Positions 28,772 through 38,499 of a DNA stretch of 64,000 nt are shown one piece after another. The notes under the pieces were generated by a model. It was not told the origin of the DNA. It ran no database searches and saw nothing but the letters and a program-made list of their open reading frames with translations. The stretch spans positions 4,588,001 through 4,652,000 of the forward strand of contig NZ_CP109090.1 in assembly GCF_035917575.1 (NCBI RefSeq), given 5' to 3'. The DNA comes from Streptomyces sp. NBC_01788 (lineage in GTDB: Bacteria > Actinomycetota > Actinomycetes > Streptomycetales > Streptomycetaceae). Each line of letters starts with the position of its first letter. The stretch's first letter is position 1. Made by a program: the position numbers and the translations under genes.

Positions 28772-29379
28772 CCCCCCGCACCCCCGAACCGGTGCCGCTG
28801 CCGGAGCCGAAGCGGCTGGGCGCGCTCGCCCGGCTCGCCCCGGAGCCGATGAAGGTCGTCCTGAACTGGGGCCGGCGCTACTCGCTCTGGGTCTTCAACT
28901 TCGGCCTCGCCTGCTGCGCGATCGAGTTCATCGCCGCGTCGATGGCCCGGCACGACTTCATCCGCCTCGGCGTGATCCCGTTCGCGCCCGGGCCGCGCCA
29001 GGCCGACCTGATGGTGGTGTCCGGCACGGTCACGGACAAGATGGCCCCGGCGGTCAAGCGGCTGTACGAGCAGATGCCGGAGCCCAAGTACGTCATCTCC
29101 TTCGGCGCCTGCTCCAACTGCGGCGGCCCCTACTGGGACTCGTACTCCGTCACCAAGGGCGTCGACCAGATCATCCCGGTGGACGTCTACGTCCCCGGCT
29201 GCCCGCCGCGCCCCGAGGCGCTGCTCCAGGGGATCCTGAAACTCCAGGAGAAGATCGCGCGCGAGTCGCTGGGGGAGCGGTACGCGACCGGGGCGGCCCG
29301 CCCTTCGACGGCCGCGCTGCAGAGCGGGCTCGTACGGCCGCCGGCCACCGCGGCCACCGGCGAGGGGGACCCGCGATGA
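28762..29379 (+). CDS. nuoB: NADH-quinone oxidoreductase subunit B (second cluster)
   Basis: Peripheral iron-sulfur subunit (205 aa) that carries the terminal [4Fe-4S] cluster N2 next to the quinone. All four ligand cysteines are present: the CC pair in [13 protein letters not shown], one in [12 protein letters not shown] and one in [34 protein letters not shown] is also family-typical. The C-terminal 35 residues are variable. It overlaps nuoA and, by ATGA, nuoC. Because no nuoD gene follows, the usual NuoB-NuoD quinone pocket would need a NuoD from the main operon. Confidence 0.95.
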   Translation: MDVTPRTPEPVPLPEPKRLGALARLAPEPMKVVLNWGRRYSLWVFNFGLACCAIEFIAASMARHDFIRLGVIPFAPGPRQADLMVVSGTVTDKMAPAVKRLYEQMPEPKYVISFGACSNCGGPYWDSYSVTKGVDQIIPVDVYVPGCPPRPEALLQGILKLQEKIARESLGERYATGAARPSTAALQSGLVRPPATAATGEGDPR

Positions 29380-30578
29380 GTGGGGCCGGCTGGCTGCCCG
29401 CGCCCGTCGAGGAACTCTTCGGGACCGGCGCCACGGCGGAGGAGTCCTACGAGGTTCTGACGGTGGACGTGCCGCCGGACACGTGGATCTCCGCGCTGCT
29501 GACCGCCCGCGACGAGCTGGGCTGCACGTACTTCGACTGGCTGAGCGCCGTCGACGAGCCGGGCACGGGCTTCCGCGTCTCGGCCCACGTCGTCGCCCTC
29601 GCCCCGGTACGGCGCCTGCTGGTGCGTACGACGGTCGCGCACGAGGCGCCCGTCCTGCCCACCGCGGTGGACGTCTACGCGGGCGCGGCCTGGCACGAAC
29701 GGGAGACGCACGAGATGTTCGGCGTCTCCTTCCGGGACCATCCCGGCCTGGACCACCTCCTCCTGCCGGAGACCTTCGAGGGCCACCCGCTCCGCAAGGA
29801 CTTCGTCCTCGCGGCCCGCGTCGCCAAGGCCTGGCCGGGCGCCAAGGAACCCGGGGAGCCTGCGGCGGGTGCCGCCCACGGCGGCCCCAAGCGCCGCCAG
29901 ATGCTGCCGCCGGGCGTGCCCGACCCCAACGAGTGGGGCCCCCAGAAGGGCCAGCTCCCGCCGGCCCCGTCCCGCCCGGCGCGGGGCGCGGCCCGAGCGG
30001 CGGGCGACGGCCCGGTCCGACGCACCCGCACGGCGGCGGAGGGCTCGACCGGCCAGACGGAGACGGCACCACCCGCCACGAGGCCCCGCCGTATGCGCAG
30101 CGCCGGCGAGGGCTCGGCAAGCCAGACGGCTCGCGGCGACGAGACGGTGACGGGACCCACGGCTGCGCCCGGGTCCGCTGCGGCGGCGGAAGCCGGAACG
30201 GCACCCGAGCGCGCCGCGACCCCGCCAGGGGCGACGCCGCCGAAGGCCGAGCCGCCCGCCGAGAACACACGGGAGGACGGCGACCGCCGCCCGGCGGCCG
30301 ACGGGCCGGCGCCTCAGCGGGCCGGGGCCGCGGGGGTTCGGCGGGCGCGGAGTGCGAGCGAGGGCTCGGCGTCCCAGCGCGGGCAGGAGGCGGCTCCCAA
30401 GCCGTCCACGGAACCGCGCGGTTCGGACGCCCCCTGGCACCACGCCCGCCCGGCGTTCGACGAACCCGAACCGAAACCGGGACCGGCCCCCGAGGACGAC
30501 GGCCCCGACGCCACTGAACCCCCCACCACGCCTGAAACCCCCACCACGCCCGACGAACCGGAAGGAGGCCCGCGGTGA
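29376..30578 (+). CDS. nuoC: NADH-quinone oxidoreductase subunit C with long disordered tail (second cluster)
   Basis: 400 residues, of which only the first 190 are the NuoC (30-kDa) fold: [18 protein letters not shown], then the signature [38 protein letters not shown]. After [22 protein letters not shown] comes a Pro/Ala/Glu-rich tail of about 200 residues with three copies of a degenerate 13-residue motif, RRxR(S/T)AxEGS(A/T)xQ, near residues 214, 237 and 320. Ordinary NuoC is about 200-250 aa, so the tail is unusual. It is normally a partner of NuoD, which is absent here. Confidence 0.9.
   Translation: MSGAGWLPAPVEELFGTGATAEESYEVLTVDVPPDTWISALLTARDELGCTYFDWLSAVDEPGTGFRVSAHVVALAPVRRLLVRTTVAHEAPVLPTAVDVYAGAAWHERETHEMFGVSFRDHPGLDHLLLPETFEGHPLRKDFVLAARVAKAWPGAKEPGEPAAGAAHGGPKRRQMLPPGVPDPNEWGPQKGQLPPAPSRPARGAARAAGDGPVRRTRTAAEGSTGQTETAPPATRPRRMRSAGEGSASQTARGDETVTGPTAAPGSAAAAEAGTAPERAATPPGATPPKAEPPAENTREDGDRRPAADGPAPQRAGAAGVRRARSASEGSASQRGQEAAPKPSTEPRGSDAPWHHARPAFDEPEPKPGPAPEDDGPDATEPPTTPETPTTPDEPEGGPR
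30017..30380 (+). repeat. Three degenerate repeats in the nuoC tail
   Basis: DNA copies begin near 30017, 30086 and 30337, each about 43 bases, encoding [26 protein letters not shown] and [13 protein letters not shown]. The first two are 69 bases apart; the third is 251 bases further on. Confidence 0.75.
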
Positions 30579-31543
30579 ACGACGCCGTCGACGTCGCCCT
30601 GCGACTGGTCATCGTCTTCGCGGTGTTCCTGACCTTCCCCCTGATCGTGGGGCAGACCGAGCACAAGGTGATGGCGCACATGCAGGGCCGCCTCGGCCCC
30701 ATGTACGCCGGCGGCTTCCACGGCTGGGCCCAACTCGTCGCGGACGGCGTGAAGTTCGCACAGAAGGAGGATGTGGTCCCGGCCGACGCCGACCGCCGCG
30801 TCTTCCAGCTCGCCCCCGCCGTGGCCCTGCTGCCCTACCTCCTCGTGCTGCTCGCCATCCCGATCGGCCCCGGCGAGGGCGCCGTCGGCCAGGTCGTCGA
30901 CGCGGGCATCTTCTTCGTGCTCGCGGTCATGGCCGTCGGAGTCCTCGGCTCGCTCATGGCCGGCTGGGCCTCCGCCAACAAGTTCTCCCTCCTCGGCGGC
31001 CTGCGCACCGCCGCCCAGCTCCTCGCCTACGAACTGCCGATGCTGCTCGCCGCCGCCTCCGTGGCGATGGCGGCAGGCACGGTCTCCCTGCCCGGCATCG
31101 TCCACGCCTTCCACTGGTGGTGGCTGCCCTGGCAGATCGTCGGCGCGATCGTCTTCTTCGTCGCGGGCCTCGCCGAACTGCAACGCCCGCCGTTCGACAT
31201 GCCCGTCGCCGACTCGGAGATCATCTTCGGCGCGTACACCGAGTACACCGGTCTGCGCTTCGCCCTGTTCCTGCTCGCCGAGTACGCCGGGATCGTCGTC
31301 CTGTGCGGCCTGACCACCGTCCTCTTCCTGGGCGGCTGGCACGGCCCCTGGGGCGACGCCGGCCTCGGCTGGGTCTGGACCCTGCTGAAGACGGCGGTCC
31401 TCGCCTTCGTGGTCATCTGGCTCCGCGTCACCTATCCGCGGCTGCGCGAGGACCAGCTCCAGAAGTTCTCCTGGACTCTCCTCGTCCCCCTTTCCCTCGC
31501 CCAGATCGCCCTCACCGGCATCGTCAAGGTGGTGATCCAGTAG
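30575..31543 (+). CDS. nuoH: NADH-quinone oxidoreductase subunit H (second cluster)
   Basis: Quinone-channel membrane subunit (322 aa, eight helices), related to the ND1/FpoH group. The family features are [38 protein letters not shown] near the N-terminus, [39 protein letters not shown] and [38 protein letters not shown]. The GTG start overlaps the nuoC stop by 4 bases and follows GAAGGAGG. NuoH normally docks NuoD and NuoB; a missing NuoD is the puzzle of this cluster. Confidence 0.95.
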   Translation: MNDAVDVALRLVIVFAVFLTFPLIVGQTEHKVMAHMQGRLGPMYAGGFHGWAQLVADGVKFAQKEDVVPADADRRVFQLAPAVALLPYLLVLLAIPIGPGEGAVGQVVDAGIFFVLAVMAVGVLGSLMAGWASANKFSLLGGLRTAAQLLAYELPMLLAAASVAMAAGTVSLPGIVHAFHWWWLPWQIVGAIVFFVAGLAELQRPPFDMPVADSEIIFGAYTEYTGLRFALFLLAEYAGIVVLCGLTTVLFLGGWHGPWGDAGLGWVWTLLKTAVLAFVVIWLRVTYPRLREDQLQKFSWTLLVPLSLAQIALTGIVKVVIQ

Positions 31544-31545
31544 CC

Positions 31546-32097
31546 ATGGCCCCCATCCCCGGCAGCGGCCTGGCCAAGGGCCTGGCCGTCACCCTCCGCA
31601 CGATGACGAAGAAGACCGTCACCGCGCAGTACCCCGACGTCCAGCCCGATCTCCCGCCGCGCACCCGCGGCGTCATCGGCCTGTTCGAGGAGAACTGCAC
31701 CGTCTGCATGCTGTGCGCCCGCGAGTGCCCGGACTGGTGCATCTACATCGACTCCCACAAGGAGACGGTCCCCGCGGCGACCCCCGGCGGCCGCGAACGC
31801 AGCCGCAACGTCCTCGACCGCTTCGCCATCGACTTCTCCCTGTGCATGTACTGCGGTATCTGCATCGAGGTCTGTCCTTTCGACGCCCTGTTCTGGTCCC
31901 CGGAGTTCGAGTACGCCGAGACCGACATCCGCGACCTCACCCACGAGCGCGACAAGCTGCGCGAGTGGATGTGGACCGTGCCCGCGCCACCCGCCCTCGA
32001 CCCCGGCGCCGAGGAGCCCAAGGAGATCGCCGCCGCCCGCAAGACCGCCGAGAAGCTGGCGGCCGCGCAGGCCGAACCGCGGGAGGGGGACGCGTGA
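31546..32097 (+). CDS. nuoI: NADH-quinone oxidoreductase subunit I (second cluster)
   Basis: Peripheral two-cluster ferredoxin-like subunit (183 aa). Two [4Fe-4S] motifs, [15 protein letters not shown] and [12 protein letters not shown], are intact (clusters N6a and N6b), preceded by [23 protein letters not shown]. The acidic and Lys/Ala-rich C-terminal 35 residues are non-conserved. The ATG at 31546 comes only three bases after the nuoH stop. In an enzyme without NuoEFG it could accept electrons from ferredoxin, as in the Fpo/Ndh-1 type complexes (inference). Confidence 0.95.
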   Translation: MAPIPGSGLAKGLAVTLRTMTKKTVTAQYPDVQPDLPPRTRGVIGLFEENCTVCMLCARECPDWCIYIDSHKETVPAATPGGRERSRNVLDRFAIDFSLCMYCGICIEVCPFDALFWSPEFEYAETDIRDLTHERDKLREWMWTVPAPPALDPGAEEPKEIAAARKTAEKLAAAQAEPREGDA

Positions 32098-32714
32098 GCC
32101 TCGCCGCCGCAAGCCACGGCTTCCTCTCGCCGACCGGCGTCGAGATCGCCTTCCTCCTCGTCGGCCTGGTCACCTTCGGCGCCGCCCTCGTCACCGTCAC
32201 CACCCGGCAGCTCGTGCACGCCGCCCTGTGGCTGGTGGTCACCCTCGGCGGCCTCGCCGTGGAGTACCTGCTGCTCACCGCCGAGTTCATCGCCTGGGTG
32301 CAGGTCCTCATCTACGTGGGTTCCGTCGTCGTCCTCCTCCTGTTCGGCCTGATGCTCACCAAGGCGCCCATCGGCCGCTCCCCGGACGCCGACTCCGGCA
32401 ACCGCTGGGCCGCCCTGACCGTGGCCGTCGCCGCCGCGGCCGCCCTGGTCTGGGTGGTCGTCGACGCCTTCCGCGCCACCTGGATCGACCTGGACGGCGC
32501 CGCCGCCGGATCGACGAGGGTCACCGGCGAGAGCCTGTTCCAGAACTGGGTCCTGCCCTTCGAGGCTCTCTCCGTCCTCCTCCTGGCCGCGCTGGTCGGT
32601 GCGATCGTCCTGTCCCGCAAGGCGAAGGCGGCCGATGCCGCCGCCCAAGCCGCTGCCGCCACCCCGGCAGCGGGAGCCGACGGCGACCCGGGCGCGAAGG
32701 AAGGTGTCCGCTGA
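32094..32714 (+). CDS. nuoJ: NADH-quinone oxidoreductase subunit J (second cluster)
   Basis: Membrane subunit (206 aa) with five helices; [47 protein letters not shown] is the diagnostic stretch. The GTG start overlaps the nuoI stop (GTGA). The C-terminus is Ala-rich ([18 protein letters not shown]) and highly charged, like several other tails in this cluster. The stop overlaps the nuoK ATG by one base. Confidence 0.93.
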   Translation: MSLAAASHGFLSPTGVEIAFLLVGLVTFGAALVTVTTRQLVHAALWLVVTLGGLAVEYLLLTAEFIAWVQVLIYVGSVVVLLLFGLMLTKAPIGRSPDADSGNRWAALTVAVAAAAALVWVVVDAFRATWIDLDGAAAGSTRVTGESLFQNWVLPFEALSVLLLAALVGAIVLSRKAKAADAAAQAAAATPAAGADGDPGAKEGVR

Positions 32715-33109
32715 TGCACCTCGCCTATCCCGCCGTGCTCTCCGCCCTCCTGTTCTGCACCGGCCTGTACGGCGTCCTCGCCCGCCGCAACGCGATCCTG
32801 GTCCTGATGTCCGTCGAGCTCATGCTCAACGCCGTCAACCTCAACCTGGTCGCCTTCGACGTCTGGCTCAGCAGGGCCGCGATCGAGACCCTGCACTCCG
32901 GGCAGGCCCTGACCCTGTTCACCATCGCCATCGCCGCCGCCGAGATCGGCATCGGCCTGGCGATCGTCCTCGCCGTCCATCGCAACCGCGGCACCTCGGA
33001 CATCGACCGGCTCCGTGACTCCGCCGAGGGCCCCGACGACTCCGACGACGGCTCCCACGGCGCCGCCGCGACCGCAGAGGCCGTTGAGAAGGCTGAGGCC
33101 ACCGCGTGA
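32714..33109 (+). CDS. nuoK: NADH-quinone oxidoreductase subunit K (second cluster)
   Basis: Three-helix membrane subunit (131 aa) that carries two conserved glutamates: [17 protein letters not shown] and [20 protein letters not shown]. The family core is about 100 residues; the last 35 are an acidic tail ([15 protein letters not shown]). Translation begins one base inside the nuoJ stop codon, and the stop overlaps the GTG of nuoL. Confidence 0.94.
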   Translation: MHLAYPAVLSALLFCTGLYGVLARRNAILVLMSVELMLNAVNLNLVAFDVWLSRAAIETLHSGQALTLFTIAIAAAEIGIGLAIVLAVHRNRGTSDIDRLRDSAEGPDDSDDGSHGAAATAEAVEKAEATA

Positions 33110-35100
33110 CCACGACCACCCTCGCCGTCCTCGTTCCGCTCCTTCCGTTCCTCGGCGCCGTGGCCGGCCTGCTGCTCGGCCGCACCGCGCCCGGCTTCGT
33201 CCGCCCGCTCGCCGTCCTGCCGGCCCTCGCCTCCCTGGTCCTGGCCGTGCTGGTCGCCGCGGACCAGGGCGGCGGCCGGGCCGTCGACGCAGCCACCGAA
33301 CTCACCCCCACCGGCTCGGTGCCCATCGAACTCGCCCTGCACATCGACGGCTTCGCCGCGCTCGTCGCCGTGCTGGTCACCGTCGTCGCCACCTGCGTGC
33401 AGATCTACTCCACGGGCTACCTGCGCGACGACCCGCGCTACCCCTCGTACGCCGCGCTCGTCTCCCTGTTCACCTCCGCGATGCTGCTCGTCGTCTACTC
33501 CGGCGACCTGATCGTGCTGCTGGTCGGCTGGGAGGTCATGGGCATCTGCTCCTACTTCCTGGTCGGTCACTACTGGGAGACCCCCGAGGCCCGCGCCGCC
33601 TCCATCAAGGCCTTCCTGGTCACCAAGCTCGGCGACGTGCCCTTCCTGATCGGCCTGTTCGCGCTCGGCACCGACGCGGGATCCTTCCGGATCACCAAGG
33701 TCCTCGGCGCCGTCGCGAGCGGCGGACTGCACCACCCGACCCTGATCGCCCTGCTGCTCCTCGCCGGCGTGGCGGGCAAGTCGGCGCAGTTCCCGCTGCA
33801 CACCTGGCTCCCCGATGCCATGGCGGGCCCGACGCCCGTCTCCGCGCTGATCCACGCCGCGACGATGGTCGCCGCTGGTGTCTACTTCGTCGCCCGGCTC
33901 CTTCCCGTCTTCCAGGCCTCCTCGGCCGCGATGGTCGTCCTCGCCGTCATGGCCGCCATGACGATGGCCGGCTCGGCGCTCGCCGCGCTCGCCCAGGACG
34001 ACATCAAACGCGTCCTCGCCTACTCGACGATCGGCCAGCTCGGCTACATGACCGGCGCGCTCGCCGTCGGCGACCGCGGCGCGGCCGTCTTCCACCTCCT
34101 GTCGCACGGCGCCTTCAAGGCGCTGCTGTTCCTCGCGGCCGGCGTGATCATCCACGCGTCCGGCACCAACTCGCTGGCCGTCATGTCCCGCATGAGCAAC
34201 CTGCGCGCCCGCGTCCAGGACGCCTACTGGACGATGACCGTGGCGCTCCTCGCCCTCGCCGCGATCCCTCCCTTCAGCGGCTTCTTCTCCAAGGAGTCCG
34301 TCCTCGGCGCCGCCGAACACGCGGCCACCGGCCACACCGGCCACGCCCCCGCGGCGGCGGGCTGGACCGTCCTCGTGGCCGGTCTCCTCACCGCCCTGCT
34401 CACCGGCGCCTACGCCATGCGCCTGTGGCTGCTGGCCTTCCGCGGCCGGGGCGCCGAGGCCCCCGACCACGGCAAGCAGCCCCTCGCCATGAACGCCGTG
34501 CTCTGGGTGCTCGCCCTCCCGTCCCTCGCCTTCGGCGGCCTCGCCTTCCGGCTCCTGCCCGGATGGTTCGACGGCCGGGACCTGACCCCCACGCTCGTCA
34601 CCTCCGTCCTCGGCACCGGCGTGGCCCTGGTCGGCGGCATCGTCACCTACGGCGCCTGGCAGCACACCACCGCGCTCGCCGCCCGGACCCCCCTCGGTGC
34701 CGTCGCCGCCCACCCCGAGGGCGACGCCGGACTCGTCGAGGCCGAGGCCATCGCCACCCACCGGCCCGCGTACGGGGACATCGCCCACGCGCCCGACCCC
34801 GCCGACCCCGGACGGCTGCTGCTCGGACCGCTGCACCGGCACGCGGCCGCCGGCTTCCACCTCGACGCCGCGTACACGGCCCTCTTCGTCCGCCCGGTGC
34901 TGGCCGGAGCGAACCTCGTCCGGTTCCTCGACCGGGAGGTCGTCGAGACCTATGTACGCGGCGCCGGAGCCGCACCCCGCCTGCTCGGGGCCGCCGTACG
35001 GCGCGCCCAGACCGGCAATGTCCAGACCTATGTGAGCGCGCTGCTCGCCGGCACCGTCGTCCTGGCGGTCGCCGCCGTCCTTCTGGCCACGGGAGCGTGA
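33106..35100 (+). CDS. nuoL: NADH-quinone oxidoreductase subunit L (second cluster)
   Basis: Antiporter-like proton-pumping subunit (664 aa, about 16 helices including the lateral piston helix). Markers are [17 protein letters not shown] (Glu in the channel), [61 protein letters not shown] and [15 protein letters not shown]. It ends with the long C-terminal helix region ([23 protein letters not shown]) that spans other subunits. The GTG start overlaps nuoK by 4 bases. Full length, no sign of decay. Confidence 0.95.
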   Translation: MTTTTLAVLVPLLPFLGAVAGLLLGRTAPGFVRPLAVLPALASLVLAVLVAADQGGGRAVDAATELTPTGSVPIELALHIDGFAALVAVLVTVVATCVQIYSTGYLRDDPRYPSYAALVSLFTSAMLLVVYSGDLIVLLVGWEVMGICSYFLVGHYWETPEARAASIKAFLVTKLGDVPFLIGLFALGTDAGSFRITKVLGAVASGGLHHPTLIALLLLAGVAGKSAQFPLHTWLPDAMAGPTPVSALIHAATMVAAGVYFVARLLPVFQASSAAMVVLAVMAAMTMAGSALAALAQDDIKRVLAYSTIGQLGYMTGALAVGDRGAAVFHLLSHGAFKALLFLAAGVIIHASGTNSLAVMSRMSNLRARVQDAYWTMTVALLALAAIPPFSGFFSKESVLGAAEHAATGHTGHAPAAAGWTVLVAGLLTALLTGAYAMRLWLLAFRGRGAEAPDHGKQPLAMNAVLWVLALPSLAFGGLAFRLLPGWFDGRDLTPTLVTSVLGTGVALVGGIVTYGAWQHTTALAARTPLGAVAAHPEGDAGLVEAEAIATHRPAYGDIAHAPDPADPGRLLLGPLHRHAAAGFHLDAAYTALFVRPVLAGANLVRFLDREVVETYVRGAGAAPRLLGAAVRRAQTGNVQTYVSALLAGTVVLAVAAVLLATGA

Positions 35101-35106
35101 GCAGGC

Positions 35107-36681
35107 GTGATCGATATCAACGAGTCCGTGATGCAGTTCCTTCTGGCATTCCTCGTCGCCGGCCCGCTCCTCGGAGCGCTCGCCGTCCTCCTGCCCGCGC
35201 CGCCCGGACTGAAGGGGAAGTCACCCGAGCAGGCCGTGCTCCGGCACGGCGTGACCGTGACCGGCGCGATCCTCGCCGCCGCGATCGTCCTCGCCGCCGG
35301 CTTCGACCACGCCCACCCGTCGAAGATGCAGGCCACGACCGACATCAGCTGGATCCCCGCGCTCCATGTGCGCATCCACCTCGGCGTCGACGGCATTTCC
35401 CTCCCCCTCGTCGTACTGACCGCGCTGCTGACCTTCCTCTGCGCGCTGTACTCCTACTTCAAGCCGCCCACGGGCCCCACCCCTAAGGCGTTCGTCGCGC
35501 TGCTGCTCCTGCTCGAGTCCGGCACCCTCGCGACCTTCGCCGTCCTCGACCTGCTGCTGTTCTTCCTCGCGTTCGAGATGGTCCTCATCCCGATGTACTT
35601 CCTCATCGCCCGCTGGGGCGGCGAGGGCCGTCAGGCCGCCGCCTGGCGGTTCATCCTCTACACCCTGCTCGGCTCGGTCGTCATGCTGCTCGGCCTGCTC
35701 CTCGTCGGGCTCAAGACCGGCACCTTCGACATGGTGGCACTCGCCACTGACAACGGCCGGTCACTGACCGCGTCTGTGCAGGTCATCGCCGTTCTGGCGA
35801 TCGGTCTCGGACTCGCGGTCAAGACGCCGATGTGGCCGCTGCACAGCTGGCTGCCGGACGCCCACACCGCCGCCCCGACCGTCGGCTCGGTGCTGCTGGC
35901 CGGCGTCCTGCTGAAGATGGGCACGTACGGCTTCGTCCGCATCCTGCTGCCGATCGCGCCCGACGGCTTCCGCACCCTCGCGCCCTACCTCGCCGCCCTC
36001 GCCGTCGTCGGGATCATCTACGGATCCCTGGCCTGCCTCGCCCTCGCCAGGCGGGGCGCGAAGGGCGACCTCAAGCGGCTCATCGCCTACTCCTCCGTCG
36101 GCCACATGGGCTTCGTCCTGCTCGGCATCGCCACGATGACCCCCACCGGCGTGAACGGCGCCCTGTTCGCCAACATCGCCCACGGCCTCATCACCGGCCT
36201 GCTGTTCTTCCTCGTCGGCGCGCTCAAGGACCGCACCGGCACCACCGACCTCGACGCCCTCGCCGACAAGTCGGGCGCCGCGCTGTACGGAAAGGCACCG
36301 CACCTCGGCGCGCTCCTCGCCTTCGGCGCCGTCGCCTCGCTCGGACTGCCGGGCCTCGCCGGGTTCTGGGGCGAGATGCTCGCCCTGTTCGGCTCGTTCC
36401 GGCCCGCCGCCGACCTCAGCCGGCCCGCCTTCCTCACCTTCATGGCGATCGGCGCCTTCGGCACCCTGCTCACCGCCGCGTACATGCTCGTCGTGGTCCG
36501 CCGCGTCTGCATGGGCGACGTACCGCGGCAGGCACCGCAGCTCGCCGACGTACGGGGCTACGAGTTCGCGGCCTGGACCCCGCTCGTCGCCCTCACCGTC
36601 CTCGCCGGACTCTGGCCGAAGGCCCTGCTCGGGCTCACCGACCCGGCCGTGCAGCAGCTCCTCGCAGGAGGCACCCGATGA
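35107..36681 (+). CDS. nuoM: NADH-quinone oxidoreductase subunit M (second cluster)
   Basis: Proton-pumping membrane subunit (524 aa). Conserved blocks are MVLIPMYFLIARWGGEGRQAAAWRFILYTLLGS, AVKTPMWPLHSWLPDAHTAAPTVGSVLLAGVLLKMGTYGF, GDLKRLIAYSSVGHMGFVLLG and NIAHGLITGLLFFLVG. Its sequence clearly differs from nuoM at the start of the window (for example HSWLPDAHTAAPT instead of HTWLPNAMQEST), so the clusters are old paralogues rather than a recent duplication. The GTG at 35107 is 6 bases after the nuoL stop; the stop overlaps nuoN. Confidence 0.95.
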   Translation: MIDINESVMQFLLAFLVAGPLLGALAVLLPAPPGLKGKSPEQAVLRHGVTVTGAILAAAIVLAAGFDHAHPSKMQATTDISWIPALHVRIHLGVDGISLPLVVLTALLTFLCALYSYFKPPTGPTPKAFVALLLLLESGTLATFAVLDLLLFFLAFEMVLIPMYFLIARWGGEGRQAAAWRFILYTLLGSVVMLLGLLLVGLKTGTFDMVALATDNGRSLTASVQVIAVLAIGLGLAVKTPMWPLHSWLPDAHTAAPTVGSVLLAGVLLKMGTYGFVRILLPIAPDGFRTLAPYLAALAVVGIIYGSLACLALARRGAKGDLKRLIAYSSVGHMGFVLLGIATMTPTGVNGALFANIAHGLITGLLFFLVGALKDRTGTTDLDALADKSGAALYGKAPHLGALLAFGAVASLGLPGLAGFWGEMLALFGSFRPAADLSRPAFLTFMAIGAFGTLLTAAYMLVVVRRVCMGDVPRQAPQLADVRGYEFAAWTPLVALTVLAGLWPKALLGLTDPAVQQLLAGGTR

Positions 36682-38201
36682 GCGCCCTGGCCCAGACGGC
36701 GGCCCCGTCGGTGGTCCAGTCCGTCGACTGGCTCGCCGTCGCGCCGCCCACCCTCACCGCGGTGATCGCCCTCGTGGTCCTCGTCGCCGACCTCTTCCTG
36801 CCACAAGCGCGCAAGCCCCTCCTCGGCTGGCTCTCCGTCGCGGGACTCGCCGCCGCCGCGCTGCTGCTCCTGCCGCTCCTCGACGGCGACCGCGCCACGT
36901 TCTGCCAGACCGGCCTGCCCGACGCGTGCAGCTACACCGCCGACCGCTTCACCCTCGTCATCCAGTTCCTCGTGCTCGGCGGGGCCCTCCTGACCGCGCT
37001 GCTGTCGGTCACCGCGCTGAAGGACGCGCGCAGGGCACTGCCCGAAGGGGAGTTCTGGTTCCTGCTGCTGGCCTCCGCCGCCGGTGCCGCGCTCCTGCCT
37101 GCCGCCCGCGACCTGGCGACCCTCGTCGTCGCCCTGGAGGTCGCCTCCCTGCCCGCCTTCGCCCTCGTCGGCCTCCGCAACGGCGACCGCAGGTCCTCCG
37201 ACGCGGCCCTGAAGTTCTTCCTGTCCTCGGTGACCGCGACCGCCGTCACCCTGCTCGGCGTCAGCTTCGTCTACGCCACCACCGGCACCCTCTACCTCAC
37301 CCAAATCGCCGAACGCATCCAGCACGTCGACGGACAGTTCCACACACTCGCCCAGACCGGCGTCGTCCTCACCCTCGTCGGCTTCGCCTTCAAGACCGCC
37401 GCCGTCCCCTTCCACTTCTGGGTGCCCGACACGTACGTGGGAGCCCCCCTGCCGATCGCCGCCTACCTGTCGGTCGTCGGCAAGGCCGTCGGCTTCACCG
37501 GACTGATCCTCGTCACCGTCGTCGCCTTCCCGTCGTACTCCGGCGCCTGGGGTCCCGCGATGGCCGTGCTCGCCGCGCTCACCATGACCGTCGGCAACGT
37601 CGGCGCCCTGCGCCAGCAGGCCACACGCGCGTACAGCGCGGTACGGCTGCTCGCCTGGTCCTCCGTCGGCCAGGCCGGCTACCTCCTGGTGCCGATCGCC
37701 GCCGCCGGCTACTCCGGGGATCCGCAGAAGTCGATCGGCTCCACGGTCGCCTACGCGCTCATGTACGCCGCCGTGAACATCGGCGCCTTCGCCGTGGCCG
37801 CGCTCGTGGGCCGTACGAGGGAACGCAACCGCGTCAGCGACTACCGCGGCCTGTACGCCACCAACCCGCTGACCGCCCTGCTGCTGGCCTTCTTCCTGCT
37901 CTGCCTGGCCGGCCTTCCGCCGGGCGTCATCGGGCTGTTCGCCAAGGTCACCGTGTTCTCCGCGGCCGTCGACGCCGGACTCGGCTGGCTCGCCGTCGTC
38001 ATGGCCGTCAACGTCGTCATCGCGCTGTACTACTACCTCCAGTGGACGGCCCTGCTGTTCCGCGCCCCCGACGGCGAACCCGTCCGGCACCGCGTCCCGG
38101 CCCCTCTCACCGCCGCCCTCGTCTTGACGGGCGTCCTCGGCGTGGCCCTCTCCGGCGCCCCCCAGCTGGTGCTCCGCTTCGCAGGCACCGGCCTGTTCTG
38201 A
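36678..38201 (+). CDS. nuoN: NADH-quinone oxidoreductase subunit N (second cluster)
   Basis: Last gene of the cluster (507 aa, about 14 helices). Recognisable blocks are TLVVALEVASLPAFALVGL, SSDAALKFFLSSVTATAVTLLG, KTAAVPFHFWVPDTYVGAPLPIAAYLSVVGKAVGF and YSAVRLLAWSSVGQAGYLLV. It differs from the nuoN at 1232 in that the mid-sequence lysine-bearing TDIKRLLAYSS block is replaced by RQQATRAYSAVRLLAWSS. The ATG overlaps the nuoM stop. A short repeat array and an 18-bp palindrome follow the stop. Confidence 0.94.
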   Translation: MSALAQTAAPSVVQSVDWLAVAPPTLTAVIALVVLVADLFLPQARKPLLGWLSVAGLAAAALLLLPLLDGDRATFCQTGLPDACSYTADRFTLVIQFLVLGGALLTALLSVTALKDARRALPEGEFWFLLLASAAGAALLPAARDLATLVVALEVASLPAFALVGLRNGDRRSSDAALKFFLSSVTATAVTLLGVSFVYATTGTLYLTQIAERIQHVDGQFHTLAQTGVVLTLVGFAFKTAAVPFHFWVPDTYVGAPLPIAAYLSVVGKAVGFTGLILVTVVAFPSYSGAWGPAMAVLAALTMTVGNVGALRQQATRAYSAVRLLAWSSVGQAGYLLVPIAAAGYSGDPQKSIGSTVAYALMYAAVNIGAFAVAALVGRTRERNRVSDYRGLYATNPLTALLLAFFLLCLAGLPPGVIGLFAKVTVFSAAVDAGLGWLAVVMAVNVVIALYYYLQWTALLFRAPDGEPVRHRVPAPLTAALVLTGVLGVALSGAPQLVLRFAGTGLF

Positions 38202-38215
38202 GCGCCCGGTCCTGG

Positions 38216-38305
38216 CCACGCGCGCGTAGGAGCCACCCGGGCCTCGCCGCACGCCTGTAGGAGCCACCCCGGCCTGCCCCACGCGCGCGTGGGGCACCCG
38301 GCCCT
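38216..38305 (+). repeat. Three ~30-bp direct repeats after nuoN
   Basis: Units start near 38216, 38249 and 38279 with the theme CACGC(G/C)...GTAGGAGCCACCC(G)GGCCT; the third is diverged. A perfect 18-bp palindrome, CCCCACGCGCGCGTGGGG (38277-38294), is contained in the array and may terminate the nuo transcript. Confidence 0.7.
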
Positions 38306-38499
38306 CACGCGCGCGTGCCGCCCGGAGCCCCGCTCACCCGGACGGCCCGCGCGCCGACGCACCCACCAGGGAACCCGTGGCCGCCGCCTGGCGTTGACCA
38401 GTTCGGAAGGGTCCACTGGACGTGACACCACACGGCACCGGTGGAGTCGAAACGCAGCAAGCGAAGGGTTCCCCTGCCGCACCACTTGGAGGGCGTACC

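Noticed and set aside
36558..38297. Minus-strand frame opposite nuoN of the second cluster
   Set aside because: Antisense shadow with skewed composition; the plus strand is strongly conserved.
38422..38499. ATG at 38422 as the htpX start
   Set aside because: No ribosome site; the 26 extra residues are not typical of HtpX, while GTG 38500 has TGGAGGG at the right distance.
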